Made by a program: the position numbers and the translations under genes. 31,124 nt of DNA, taken from NCBI GenBank assembly GCA_002319885.1, contig DCFT01000009.1, forward strand, positions 54,141 to 85,264, read 5' to 3'. The notes under the pieces are model-generated. The model was not told the DNA's origin, did no database searches, and worked only from the letters and a program-made list of their open reading frames with translations. Shown in pieces: positions 1 through 8,837 of this stretch. The DNA comes from Bacteroidales bacterium UBA1797. Lineage in GTDB: Bacteria; Bacteroidota; Bacteroidia; Bacteroidales; VadinHA17. Every line of letters begins with the position of its first letter. Position 1 is the first letter of the stretch.

Positions 1-2
1 TA

Positions 3-272
3 TCAGGAGTTGGCTGGATATGGCTGGTGTTGAATGCAAAGGGATCACTTGAGATTATCCCAAAGAATAACTGCGGTAATCCAATGAGAATCGGATATAT
101 TCCTTTAATGACCTGTGATTTATGGGAACATGCCTATTATCTTGACTATCTAAGCAGATATGATAAATACATTGAGGCATTCTGGAATCTGATCAACTGG
201 AATATTATTGAAAAAAGATATCACGATGCACTTATTACACAAACTAAATCGGATAAGGAACAAATGAGTTAG
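3..272 (+). CDS. Fe/Mn superoxide dismutase, C-terminal part (5' end outside window)
   Basis: The reading frame is open from the left edge, so this is the 3' end of a gene. The visible residues start SGVGWIWLVLNAKG and run through TCDLWEHAYYLDY, the signature of iron/manganese superoxide dismutases, in which the Asp and His of D-x-W-E-H-A-Y bind the catalytic metal. The end EAFWNLINWNIIEKRY is the usual family C-terminus, followed by about 17 extra polar residues. The enzyme turns superoxide into peroxide and oxygen in the cytoplasm. A GTG at position 27 inside this frame is not the true start, because conserved SOD sequence lies upstream of it. Iron versus manganese use cannot be told from this fragment. 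Confidence 0.93.
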   Translation, partial: SGVGWIWLVLNAKGSLEIIPKNNCGNPMRIGYIPLMTCDLWEHAYYLDYLSRYDKYIEAFWNLINWNIIEKRYHDALITQTKSDKEQMS

Positions 273-354
273 TTAAAACGTGTTATAAACCTAAAAATAT
301 TCAAACTGATAAGTCATAAAAAAGCAATTTATTCATTAATAAATAAAAAGAAAA

Positions 355-603
355 ATGGAAAACTTAATTACCAAAACTAAAAGAAGGAGAGTTTCAAGGA
401 CGACCACAGGCACAGGTATGAAAAAGAAAGTTACTGAGCTTGAAATACTGAGGAGAGCTTATGAGATCTATATGGAAACAGGGGTACCTTATGCTTCCGA
501 AATTGAAGGTTTGACTGAGGAAGATACAGATTCGGGAAAATACACCGATTTTAAATTTCCCGATAGTGGTCTTTCTGAAATGAAACTTAGCCACATTGTA
601 TAA
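355..603 (+). CDS. small hypothetical protein, 82 aa
   Basis: Not recognised with certainty. The N-terminus is very basic (KTKRRRVSR). The middle, ELEILRRAYEIYMETG, looks like an amphipathic helix and resembles the start of DUF2934-type small proteins, which carry an AYELWxxxG pattern, but the rest does not clearly follow. The C-terminal half is acidic and rich in Asp, Glu and Ser. No signal peptide or membrane segment is present. It stands alone between the SOD gene (83 bp upstream) and the phhB-like gene (168 bp downstream). The reverse-strand frame over the same bases looks like a shadow. Whether it is a real gene is moderately likely: the start follows an A-rich stretch typical of Bacteroidota leaders. 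Confidence 0.55.
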   Translation: MENLITKTKRRRVSRTTTGTGMKKKVTELEILRRAYEIYMETGVPYASEIEGLTEEDTDSGKYTDFKFPDSGLSEMKLSHIV

Positions 604-707
604 AAATATTTCCAAATGGGAATTTTTTATTGAGCGACACTACAACATTTTAATATGCTAAGAAACTTGATTTTCCTTCTTTTTAGATTAGTGCTTAAAC
701 TATTTTA

Positions 708-737
708 TTTCTGATATGTTTAAGATACTTAGGTTTG
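708..737 (+). promoter_or_regulatory. Bacteroidota-type promoter for the phhB-led operon
   Basis: TAGGTTTG at 730-737 matches the Bacteroidota -7 consensus TAnnTTTG exactly. A TTTC at 708-711 lies at about the distance expected for the -33 TTTG element. The predicted transcript would start near 744 and leave a leader of about 28 bases before the ATG at 772. The consensus is established knowledge; use of this site is inferred. Confidence 0.5.
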
Positions 738-771
738 TATACAGGTTAATAAATTAATAAGAAGTAAAAAA

Positions 772-1095
772 ATGGACTTAAGTACGAAAAAATGCATACC
801 ATGTGAAGGCGGAATTCCTCCACTTAATGGTAATGAAATTAAGGAGTATAAAAAAAATATATCAGATGGATGGAAAGTTTTAGATGATAGTAAGATCTCT
901 AAGGAGTTCTTTTTTGTTAGTTATCGCCATACAATTGATTTCGTGAACAAAGTGGCAGATATTGCAGAAGGTGAAGGACATCATCCTGTTTTACATATTT
1001 ATTTTGGCAGGGTAGTAGTTGAATTGTGGACTCATTCAATAAACGGATTATCGGAAAATGACTTTATTCTTGCTGCCAAGATTGATAAATTATAA
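772..1095 (+). CDS. phhB: pterin-4a-carbinolamine dehydratase (PhhB/PCD family)
   Basis: The enzyme dehydrates 4a-hydroxy-tetrahydrobiopterin-type carbinolamines to the quinonoid dihydropterin, recycling the cofactor of aromatic amino acid hydroxylases. The 107-residue length is normal for the family. The active-site signature EGHHP is at residues 68-72 and the second conserved stretch, W86-T-H88, follows; the N-terminal KCIPCEGGIPPL is the usual family opening. It leads a tight gene run (10 bp to the next gene). No phenylalanine hydroxylase is in the window, so here it may serve general pterin or folate turnover. The next genes are a flavoprotein reductase and a DHFR-fold reductase, which fits a pterin-reduction theme. 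Confidence 0.92.
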   Translation: MDLSTKKCIPCEGGIPPLNGNEIKEYKKNISDGWKVLDDSKISKEFFFVSYRHTIDFVNKVADIAEGEGHHPVLHIYFGRVVVELWTHSINGLSENDFILAAKIDKL

Positions 1096-1105
1096 CTGAT
1101 GAGTC

Positions 1106-1777
1106 ATGGAAGAGCATATTGTAAAAATATTGAATATCGAAGAAGTCACTCACAATGTGAAGAGTTTTAAGGTTGAAAAACCGGAAGGGTACTCTTTTAT
1201 ACCTGGTCAGGCCACCGAAGTATCTGTAAATGTGCCTGGTCTGCGTGATGAGCGAAGACCTTTCACTTTTACCAGCCTGAATTCTTCCGCATATCTCGAA
1301 TTCACCATAAAAATATATTCTGAACGAAATGGCATTACAAATGAACTGGGTAAACTTAAACCTGGTGCTGAACTTATCATAAGGGATGTCTGGGGAGACA
1401 TTGGCTATAAAGAAGAAGGAGTATTTATTGCCGGCGGTGCAGGTATTACTCCTTTCTTATCTATTTTCAGAGAGCTTCAGTACAGAAAAAAAATAGGGAC
1501 CAATATGTTGATCTTTGCAAACAAAACTAAAGAGGACATAATTCTGGAGAGTGAATTGAAGTGGATTCTGGGAGACTTGTTCATAAATATCTTATCAGAA
1601 GAAAAAGCTGAAGGATACGAATATGGCTTTATAACTGAAGAATTTCTTAAAACCAACATTCCGGCGATTTATGATAATTACTATTTGTGCGGCCCTCCGC
1701 CTATGATGGAATTGGTGCTCAGACAACTATCCAACCTGGGCGTCAAAAATGATCGTATCATAATGGAAAAAATATAA
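1106..1777 (+). CDS. FAD-binding oxidoreductase of the ferredoxin-NADP reductase family
   Basis: This is a single-module FAD/NAD(P)H reductase of 223 aa. The FAD-binding motif R51-PFTFTS (RxYS/T type) lies in the N-terminal beta-barrel. GGAGITPF at residues 110-117 is the nicotinamide-binding loop and CGPPPMM at 195-201 is the C-terminal NAD(P) motif. There is no 2Fe-2S cysteine cluster, so it should pass electrons through FAD only, probably to a flavodoxin, ferredoxin or small-molecule acceptor. It lies 10 bp after the pterin dehydratase and 52 bp before the DHFR-like gene. The partner is unknown; reduction of a pterin is possible from context but not shown by the sequence. Confidence 0.85.
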   Translation: MEEHIVKILNIEEVTHNVKSFKVEKPEGYSFIPGQATEVSVNVPGLRDERRPFTFTSLNSSAYLEFTIKIYSERNGITNELGKLKPGAELIIRDVWGDIGYKEEGVFIAGGAGITPFLSIFRELQYRKKIGTNMLIFANKTKEDIILESELKWILGDLFINILSEEKAEGYEYGFITEEFLKTNIPAIYDNYYLCGPPPMMELVLRQLSNLGVKNDRIIMEKI

Positions 1778-1829
1778 TATAATTTCTGATTGGATATTTA
1801 GTAAGTTATCGTCGTATAATATCTTGAAA

Positions 1830-2372
1830 ATGAAAACGATACTGATTTTTGTCTCCTCGCTCGATGGTAAGGTTACTAAATGGGATAATCCTCAGGTCAG
1901 GTCATGGTCTTCAAAAAATGATCAGGAATATTTTGATAAAATATGGAACGATACAAAAGTTGTTATAATGGGAAGAGGAACTTATAAACAAGACCCTGTA
2001 ATGCCAAATTCCAGGCATCTCTTTATTGTTATGACAAAAAAACCTGATAAGTATAAAAGAAATGGGAAAGAAGGACAATTGGAATTTACAGATGAACCTC
2101 CTTCGTCCCTTGTTAATCGGTTTGAAATTGAAGGATATAAAAAGATACTGGTGGTTGGTGGACCACAAATTGCCACTGCATTCCTTAGAGAACAGCTTAT
2201 TGATGAATTGTGGCTTACCATTGAACCAAAAATATTCGGGCTAGGTGCCAGTTTTGTGGTCGAAGAAAAGCTGGATATAAATTTGAATTTGTTAAGCTGT
2301 GAAAAAATAAATGAACAAGGAACACTGATAACGAAATACACCGTACTAAGAAAAAATATTGTAAACGAATGA
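1830..2372 (+). CDS. dihydrofolate reductase-fold protein (RibD C-terminal family)
   Basis: This is a stand-alone RibD_C/DHFR-fold NADPH-dependent reductase. Features visible are the opening ILIFVSSLDGKVTKW, the nucleotide-binding stretch VVIMGRGTY, KILVVGG near the middle, and LIDELWLTIEPKIFGLG near the end. The frame can be opened at a TTG at 1824, but the ATG at 1830 gives the normal start MKTILIFVSSLDG and is preferred. At about 180 aa it matches single-domain members, not bifunctional RibD. Substrate is uncertain: members reduce dihydrofolate, pterins or riboflavin precursors. It sits between the flavoprotein gene and the TolC gene (19 bp gap), apparently within one transcription unit. 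Confidence 0.8.
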   Translation: MKTILIFVSSLDGKVTKWDNPQVRSWSSKNDQEYFDKIWNDTKVVIMGRGTYKQDPVMPNSRHLFIVMTKKPDKYKRNGKEGQLEFTDEPPSSLVNRFEIEGYKKILVVGGPQIATAFLREQLIDELWLTIEPKIFGLGASFVVEEKLDINLNLLSCEKINEQGTLITKYTVLRKNIVNE

Positions 2373-2391
2373 ATTCATGAATTTTTATTAA

Positions 2392-3777
2392 ATGGAAAGA
2401 TTATTCAATATTAAATATTTGCGATACATAGCTTATCTGATATTGCAATTGCTGGTTTTATTGTTGTTTGACTCTTCTTCATTGAGTGCCCAGACTCCGG
2501 ATAAATTTTTTTCTGATAGCGCGAGTGTTGAGGAGTGTATTAAATATGCAATGGACAACCAGCCTCTGGTAAAACAATTAAGGTTAGATGAAGCAATTGC
2601 TAATCAGACTATTAAAATTTCTCTTTCTGACTGGTTTCCACAAATAAATTTCACCTCAGGTTATCAGTATTTTATTAAACGACCGGTTTCATTTTTTCCC
2701 AACAGTTCCAACCCTGCTGGTCCTGAGGTTCAGGTTACTACTGCTCAGAAATATAGCTCCGATTTCCAGTTCAGTGCAAGCCAGAATATTTTCACCAACG
2801 ATCTGTTATTTGCCGGGAGAAGTGCAAGATACTATAGACAGCAGGTCGGACAAACGACTAATAAAGGACTGATACAACTTGTAGTTGACATAAATAAAGC
2901 TTTTTATGACATATTGCTTTCCGAGCAAATGCTGAATATTATTAATGAGGATATTGAAAGATTATCAGTAAGTCTGAAAAATGCTGATGCCTTATATACC
3001 AATGGAACGACCGATAAAATTGATTATAACAGGGCCATCATAGCCCTGAATAATGCCCGGACACAGAAGATAGCCGTGATCAATTCCATAAAGACTAAAA
3101 AGAGTCTGCTGAAACAACTTATGGGGTATCCCGATACAAAGCCAATTCAGTTAAAATACAATTTCAATGAGATGAAAAAAGACATACTTATTGATACCAC
3201 CCAGGGCATTATATATAATGATCGGATAGAATACCAGTTGTTAAAAACAAATATTAAACTTCAGAAATTAAGTCTTAATTATTATAAGGATAGTTTTCTT
3301 CCAAGTCTATCGGGATATGCCAATTATAATATAATCTATCAGAATAATAGTAATTCTGAACTATTTAACCAGTCATTTCCAAATTCAAATATAGGTCTCA
3401 CTCTTTCCTTCCCTATTTTTGCGGGGGCAAAAAAAATAGAGAACATTAAGAGGTCCCGGCTATCATATGAGAGGCTGACACTCGATACAATTAATTTAAA
3501 AAATGAAATGAATACAGGTTACATTCAGGCGCTTTCGGAATATAAGAGTAATCTGGCTGCCTATAATATTACAGAACAAAATATAAACATTGCCCGTGAT
3601 GTATATAATACAGTAATGTTTCAATATAACCAGGGAATAAAACTTTATCTTGACGTAATTATCTCTGAGACTGATCTTTTAACTGCAGAATTAAACAATC
3701 TTAGCTCCCTGATTTCATTAATGTATAGTAAACTTGATGTACAACAGGCATTGGGCAAGATACCTGTCGATTATTAA
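2392..3777 (+). CDS. TolC-family outer membrane efflux channel
   Basis: This 461-aa outer membrane factor is the exit duct of the tripartite pump encoded by the next two genes. It has a hydrophobic signal sequence (YLILQLLVLLLFDSSSLSAQ), then two similar halves of alternating helical and beta segments: SVEECIKYAMDNQPLVKQLRLDEAIANQ is the classic opening of the first repeat, and the second begins around RIEYQLLKTNIKLQKLSLNYYKDSFLPSLSGYANY. Length is normal. It starts 19 bp after the reductase gene and ends 16 bp before the adaptor gene, so the three pump genes are almost certainly cotranscribed in the order channel-adaptor-pump. The exported substrate cannot be read from the sequence. Confidence 0.9.
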   Translation: MERLFNIKYLRYIAYLILQLLVLLLFDSSSLSAQTPDKFFSDSASVEECIKYAMDNQPLVKQLRLDEAIANQTIKISLSDWFPQINFTSGYQYFIKRPVSFFPNSSNPAGPEVQVTTAQKYSSDFQFSASQNIFTNDLLFAGRSARYYRQQVGQTTNKGLIQLVVDINKAFYDILLSEQMLNIINEDIERLSVSLKNADALYTNGTTDKIDYNRAIIALNNARTQKIAVINSIKTKKSLLKQLMGYPDTKPIQLKYNFNEMKKDILIDTTQGIIYNDRIEYQLLKTNIKLQKLSLNYYKDSFLPSLSGYANYNIIYQNNSNSELFNQSFPNSNIGLTLSFPIFAGAKKIENIKRSRLSYERLTLDTINLKNEMNTGYIQALSEYKSNLAAYNITEQNINIARDVYNTVMFQYNQGIKLYLDVIISETDLLTAELNNLSSLISLMYSKLDVQQALGKIPVDY

Positions 3778-3793
3778 CTTATCTGTTCAGATT

Positions 3794-4942
3794 ATGAATA
3801 TAATTAAATTGAATACAAGTAATTTGGTTTTGATTCTGGTTCTGCTTATGACATCATGCAGAAATCAAAGTAAATCGGGAAATTTGGGTGGACCTGTACC
3901 TATTATTCCTTATACTGTACAATCCGAAAATGTAGTTTATTATGATACTTATCCCGGAACGGCTGTTGCACCTGATGAAGTGCAACTCCGTAGTGAGGTA
4001 AGCGGTTTTGTTACCGGAATATATTTTAAAGAAGGTAGTCGGGTTACCAAAGGAATGAAATTGTATGAAATAGACCGACGGAAATACCAGGCAGCCTTTG
4101 AAGAGGCAAAGGCTTCTGTTGATATAGCTAATGCCAATTTACTTAAAGCACAACGTGATGCCGACAGGTATAAAAATCTTGATAAACAGAACGCTATTGC
4201 ACAGCAAACCCTTGATGACGCTCTCACTTCACTTGAAAATGCCAGACTGCAGGTAAAATCTGCCAAAGCAAGCTTGTTAAATGCTGAAACTGATTTTAAT
4301 TATTCATTGATAATTGCTCCATTTACTGGTTCAATAGGTTTTTCTCTTGTAAAACCAGGTGCGTTTGTAACTGCCGGACAGACCTTATTGAATACAATAT
4401 CTTCAGATAATCCAATAGCAATTGACTTTATACTTGATGAAAAATCGTTGCCCTACATGCTTACTCTTCAAACTGTAAAAAAAACATTACAGGATTCCAC
4501 TTTCAGATTATCATTACCCGATAACTCTGAATATAAATATAATGGAGAGTTGAGTATCATTGACAGAGCTATTGATCCCCAGACAGGAACAATAAAGATA
4601 AGAACTGTTTTTCCAAATCCTGAAATGAGTCTGCGACCAGGAATGAATTGCAGGATAAAAGTTCTGAATAAGGACTCCGGTATGGAGGTGAACATACCGG
4701 CAAAGGCAATTGTTGAGCAAATGGGCGAGTATTTTGTGTATCTGATTGAAAATAATGTTGTAAAACAAAAGCGGGTTAGTCTTGGACCTAATCATGGTGA
4801 AATGGTAGTAGTTAAATCGGGATTGAGTCCGGGAGAAACTATTGTTCTTGAAGGAATACAGAAGGTTAGGGAAGGCTCCACTGTTGTTGTCTCCGGCGCT
4901 GTTAAAAACGAGAAAGCTTATCAAAGTAAAGGAACTGACTAA
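3794..4942 (+). CDS. RND efflux periplasmic adaptor (HlyD/MFP family lipoprotein)
   Basis: This membrane fusion protein bridges the inner-membrane pump and the TolC-like channel. The open frame reaches back into the TolC gene, but the ATG at 3794 gives a textbook lipoprotein signal: a hydrophobic core LVLILVLL and lipobox LMTSC with the acylated Cys at residue 22. After it come the lipoyl/barrel-sandwich half-motif (VQLRSEVSGFVTGIYFKEGSRVTKG), a helical hairpin of about 80 residues rich in Ala, Lys and Gln, the returning half (IIAPFTGSIGFSLVKPGAFVTAG) and the beta-barrel and membrane-proximal domains. Length is about 382 aa. Gaps to neighbours are 16 and 12 bp. Confidence 0.92.
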   Translation: MNIIKLNTSNLVLILVLLMTSCRNQSKSGNLGGPVPIIPYTVQSENVVYYDTYPGTAVAPDEVQLRSEVSGFVTGIYFKEGSRVTKGMKLYEIDRRKYQAAFEEAKASVDIANANLLKAQRDADRYKNLDKQNAIAQQTLDDALTSLENARLQVKSAKASLLNAETDFNYSLIIAPFTGSIGFSLVKPGAFVTAGQTLLNTISSDNPIAIDFILDEKSLPYMLTLQTVKKTLQDSTFRLSLPDNSEYKYNGELSIIDRAIDPQTGTIKIRTVFPNPEMSLRPGMNCRIKVLNKDSGMEVNIPAKAIVEQMGEYFVYLIENNVVKQKRVSLGPNHGEMVVVKSGLSPGETIVLEGIQKVREGSTVVVSGAVKNEKAYQSKGTD

Positions 4943-4954
4943 TTTATATCAGAA

Positions 4955-7900
4955 ATGATAGCCAATACATTTATTAAGAGGCCGAATACGGCTATTGTTA
5001 TTTCCCTGATAATTGTTATCCTTGGGGTAATATCTATTGTAAATCTGCCTGTTGGTCAATATCCCGATATAACTCCACCGGTAGTTCAGGTAAATGCTAA
5101 CTATATTGGAGCCGATGCCAATGTGATTGAGCAGACGGTTGCTACGCCTATTGAATCTCAGGTAAACGGTGTGCCAGGGATGGACTATATGCAGTCAGTC
5201 AGTACAAGTACCGGGAGCATGAGCATGAATATCACTTTCAAGACCGGAACAAATATTGATATTGCTGCTCTTGATGTTGAAAACCGGGTTAATGCGGCCT
5301 TACCCGATATCCCTGTGGAGGTCAAAAATCTTGGTGTTATTGTGCGCAAGCGTACTCCCAGCATATTGATGGTTATAGGTATTTATTCCCCAAAACATAC
5401 CCATGGTATAAAATTCGTTGATAATTATACAAATCTTTATATCAGAGAAGCACTCGCCCGTGTCAAAGGTGTTGGAGATTTATTTACGAGGGCTGACCCT
5501 TTTGGAATGAGGATATGGTTAAATCCTGAAAAGATTGCAAACCTGAATCTTACACCTGCAGATATAATACAGGCAGTTCAGGAACAAAATGTCCAGGTAG
5601 CTGCGGGTACTATCGGAGCTCCTCCTCAAAAGAGCTATCAGGCATTTGAATATACTTGTTTTGTTAATGGAAAGCTTTCGTCACAGGATGAATTCGGTAA
5701 AATAATTATAAAAACCAATCCGGTTGACGGCTCGATTGTTTATCTGCGGGATGTGGCAAGAATTGAGCTTGGGAAATTTAGCTATTCAGGTGGTTCATAC
5801 GTAGATGGCGAATTGTCATCATTTCTTCTTGTATTCCAATTGCCGGGCAGCAATGCAATGGAAACCGCAAATGGTGTTTATGCTGAAATGGAAAGGCTAA
5901 AAAAATCCTTTCCTTCCGATATTGATTATACGATTCCTTTTGAAACGGTATCAGTAGTAAAAGTTTCGATCCGTGAAGTTGTAAAAACTTTATTGCTGGC
6001 TTTGACCCTGGTTATAATAGTCGTATTTGTTTTTCTGCAAAGCTGGAGGGCGACGCTAATACCAATCATGGCAATTCCTGTTTCGATAATCGGTACGTTT
6101 ATCTTTTTTACTCCATTAGGTTTTACAGTAAATACGCTTACGCTTTTTGCACTGGTACTTGCTATTGGAATTGTTGTTGATGATGCCATAATTGTTGTTG
6201 AAGCAATTCAACATTATATTGATGAAAAGAATCTGACTGCCAAAGAAGCTGCCTATAAAGCAATGGAAGATATTTCTGCCCCTGTTGTAGCCATCGCATT
6301 GATTCTGGCCGCAGTATTTATCCCTGTAGGATTCTTCCCCGGAATAGTTGGTAAACTATATCAGCAATTCGCAATAACAATTGCAGTATCAGTATTGCTA
6401 TCAGCCTTTGTTGCATTAACACTTACTCCTGCTTTAAGTTCATTGTTGCTGATACCTCAGAAAAAAATAAAAAGAGCCGGTGTTTTAAACTGGTTTTTTG
6501 AACTTTTTAACAGATATTTCAAAAAAAGTGTCGATAAATATTCTTCAAGTGTTCTGAAAGTTATCAACTATTCAAAGTATATAATAATTCTTCTGATACT
6601 TGTGATTTTCAGCTCGGCAATTTTGTTCAAAAATAAACCGACAAGTTTCATTCCTACCGAGGATAATGGCAGGGTCTACATTACTTTTGAACTGCCGGAA
6701 GCTGTTTCAACTGCCCGTACAGTTGATGTATTGAAAAATGTTATGAATATTCTTCAGGAGATAAAAGGGGTCGGACATTTTGCAGCAATAGCGGGTCTTA
6801 ATGTTGTAACATTCTCGACAAAATCAAACAGTGGTACTGTTTTTTGCCAGTTAAAACCATGGGATGAGCGCAAAACAAAGTCAGAGCAACTCGAAGGCAT
6901 AATAGCTGAGATGAACAGACGATTTGCAGATATAAAAGAAGCCCGGGTAATTGTTATAGCACCACCGGCAATTCCGGGTCTTGGAAATACAGGAGGTTTT
7001 AGCTTTATCTTGCAGCAAAAGGAGAGTACCGATGATATTAAAGGGTTCGAAAAGGTTGTCAGAAATTTTATGATTGAAGCAAATAAACGTCCGGAAATTG
7101 GCAGTGCCTTTACTTTCTTCACTGCCAGCACTCCCAGATATACAATTTCGGTTGACAGGGAAAAATGCAAGAAAATGGGAGTAGAACTCTCGGAAGTCTT
7201 CAATACATTGCAAACTTATCTGGGCAGTTATTATATAAACGATTTCACGATATATGGACGGAACTTTCGTGTAATGGCTCAGGCCGATACTGTATTCAGG
7301 GAAGACATATCGGCTATTGACAAGTATTATGTAAGGAATAGCCAGGGCAACATGCTTCCTCTCAAAACATTTATTACCCACAAGGTTTCAGAGACCGCAC
7401 CTGTCATAAATCATTATAACCTTTACAGATCCACTGAATTTAATGGTGATGCAAAAAAAGGTTATAGCAGCGGACAAGCTATTCAGGCACTTATTGAAAC
7501 AGCTGATAAGGTTCTACCTGTCGGATATGGATATGAATTCTCAGGTTTGAGCAAAGAAGAGATAGATGCCGGATCAAAATCAATAGTAATTTTCTTTATA
7601 TCAATACTTTTCGTATTCCTTTTTCTTACTGCACTTTATGAGAGCTGGTCAGTACCATTCTCTGTTCTGCTCGCAGTGCCTTTAGGCGCATTCGGAGCTA
7701 TTTTGGCACTTACATTTGTCCCCCGGCTGAGCGATAATGTTTATGCTCAGATCGGACTGGTCACTCTTATCGGGCTTGCAGCAAAAAATTCCATTCTTAT
7801 TGTGGAATTCGCCAAAACCCGCCTTGATAACGGAATGCCATTGCTGGATGCAACATTTGAAGCTATAAGATTAAGACTACGACCTATTCTGATGACATCA

Positions 7901-8128
7901 ATGGCTTTCATCTTAGGTGTTTCACCTTTAATATTTGCAACAGGAGCAGGCGCTGTTGCACGGCAGACAATAGGATGGACTGTATTTGGAGGAATGATAG
8001 CAGCTACTTTTATAGGTATTTTTATGGTGCCAGTCTTGTTTGTAGCAATAACCCGTTTAGCATACGGGAAGAAAAAGCTTGAAGAGCTTGAGAGAAAAAA
8101 TCAACACAATGATAATTATCATGTTTGA
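4955..8128 (+). CDS. RND-family multidrug efflux pump (AcrB/HAE1 type)
   Basis: This is a full-length 1057-aa proton-driven inner-membrane pump. It opens with the first transmembrane helix after TFIKRPNTA, and the large periplasmic loop begins NLPVGQYPDITPPVVQV, the AcrB-type porter signature. Transmembrane helix 4 holds the proton-relay aspartates D409 and D410 in GIVVDDAIIVVEAI, and GLAAKNSILIVEFAK contains the partner lysine of helix 10. Twelve hydrophobic helices with two periplasmic loops can be traced. The hydrophobic HAE1 type, rather than the metal CusA type, is indicated by the porter sequence. It is the last gene of the run, with a short inverted repeat after the stop. Confidence 0.95.
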   Translation: MIANTFIKRPNTAIVISLIIVILGVISIVNLPVGQYPDITPPVVQVNANYIGADANVIEQTVATPIESQVNGVPGMDYMQSVSTSTGSMSMNITFKTGTNIDIAALDVENRVNAALPDIPVEVKNLGVIVRKRTPSILMVIGIYSPKHTHGIKFVDNYTNLYIREALARVKGVGDLFTRADPFGMRIWLNPEKIANLNLTPADIIQAVQEQNVQVAAGTIGAPPQKSYQAFEYTCFVNGKLSSQDEFGKIIIKTNPVDGSIVYLRDVARIELGKFSYSGGSYVDGELSSFLLVFQLPGSNAMETANGVYAEMERLKKSFPSDIDYTIPFETVSVVKVSIREVVKTLLLALTLVIIVVFVFLQSWRATLIPIMAIPVSIIGTFIFFTPLGFTVNTLTLFALVLAIGIVVDDAIIVVEAIQHYIDEKNLTAKEAAYKAMEDISAPVVAIALILAAVFIPVGFFPGIVGKLYQQFAITIAVSVLLSAFVALTLTPALSSLLLIPQKKIKRAGVLNWFFELFNRYFKKSVDKYSSSVLKVINYSKYIIILLILVIFSSAILFKNKPTSFIPTEDNGRVYITFELPEAVSTARTVDVLKNVMNILQEIKGVGHFAAIAGLNVVTFSTKSNSGTVFCQLKPWDERKTKSEQLEGIIAEMNRRFADIKEARVIVIAPPAIPGLGNTGGFSFILQQKESTDDIKGFEKVVRNFMIEANKRPEIGSAFTFFTASTPRYTISVDREKCKKMGVELSEVFNTLQTYLGSYYINDFTIYGRNFRVMAQADTVFREDISAIDKYYVRNSQGNMLPLKTFITHKVSETAPVINHYNLYRSTEFNGDAKKGYSSGQAIQALIETADKVLPVGYGYEFSGLSKEEIDAGSKSIVIFFISILFVFLFLTALYESWSVPFSVLLAVPLGAFGAILALTFVPRLSDNVYAQIGLVTLIGLAAKNSILIVEFAKTRLDNGMPLLDATFEAIRLRLRPILMTSMAFILGVSPLIFATGAGAVARQTIGWTVFGGMIAATFIGIFMVPVLFVAITRLAYGKKKLEELERKNQHNDNYHV

Positions 8129-8135
8129 ACTTAGT

Positions 8136-8158
8136 GCTGTTTAAATACATTGAACAGC
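8136..8158. terminator. short inverted repeat between converging genes, possible weak terminator
   Basis: GCTGTT (8136-8141) and AACAGC (8153-8158) form a 6-bp stem with an 11-base loop, 7 bp after the RND pump stop codon and 18 bp before the converging lipoprotein gene ends. There is no T-run on either side, so this would be a weak or non-canonical terminator. Confidence 0.3.
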
Positions 8159-8176
8159 CCCAATAGAAATGCAGTG

Positions 8177-8680
8177 TTAATTATCAAGTATCAGCTCTCC
8201 GGTTATACTATCAAACCTGACAGGAATTTTCCAGTAAAAAAGTTGATTGATAACAGCATACATCTCTTCCTCATTTACATTATATTTGAAAAGTGTTCCA
8301 ATAAAATAATCCGCAATAAATGAATTTACTCCTTTGCTCGCTCTGAAATATACATTGTTTACATCCTTAACTTTTATGAATTTCCATTTTATAAGATCAG
8401 TTTTTTCAACATTCAAGGTTCTTCTGTGCACTAAAATTTTTAAAAGTTTTGAGTGATAGATGGTCTTATCCCATCCCTTTGTTTCATTTAAACACTTATA
8501 GAGATCATTATTTTCAATAATTACCCTTCCCTTATAATCATTTGACCTGATATCGAGCGCAATAAAATAGCTCTTATTACTGAAGTCGCCAAGTACCTTA
8601 TTGTAAAATGAATTATCTGTTCTGGAACACGAAGAAAAGGTTAACAATAAAAGTGCGAAAAGATATATCCGTGTTTTCAT
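8177..8680 (-). CDS. hypothetical lipoprotein, 167 aa
   Basis: No family is recognised. The N-terminus is a clear lipoprotein signal: MKTR, a hydrophobic core IYLFALLLLTF, then SSC with the acylated Cys at residue 18. The mature part of about 150 residues is mixed charged and aromatic (FYNKVLGDFSNKSYFIALDIRSNDYKGRVIIEN), with no repeats or further membrane segment, and ends PVRFDSITGELILDN. It converges on the RND pump gene (48 bp between stops) and has 157 bp upstream before the next minus-strand gene, so it may be a single-gene unit. It probably sits in the outer or inner membrane facing the periplasm. Reality of the gene is well supported by the lipobox. Confidence 0.75.
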   Translation of the reverse strand: MKTRIYLFALLLLTFSSCSRTDNSFYNKVLGDFSNKSYFIALDIRSNDYKGRVIIENNDLYKCLNETKGWDKTIYHSKLLKILVHRRTLNVEKTDLIKWKFIKVKDVNNVYFRASKGVNSFIADYFIGTLFKYNVNEEEMYAVINQLFYWKIPVRFDSITGELILDN

Positions 8681-8837
8681 TTTATTTTTATTTGAAGATT
8701 AAAGTAATTGTTTTGAAATTTAATTAAACAAATAAAATGCCGGATTTTAATTTTATGGAATTTTCTTTTATTTCTTCCGATACTCCAGATTAACTTTTTG
8801 GTTTATAACAGGTATATGAACCACAATCAACCTTATT

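Noticed and set aside
6754..7203. Minus-strand 149-codon open frame opposite the RND pump gene
   Set aside because: It is antisense to conserved AcrB-type sequence and shows no independent motif; a shadow frame, as are the other antisense frames in this gene.
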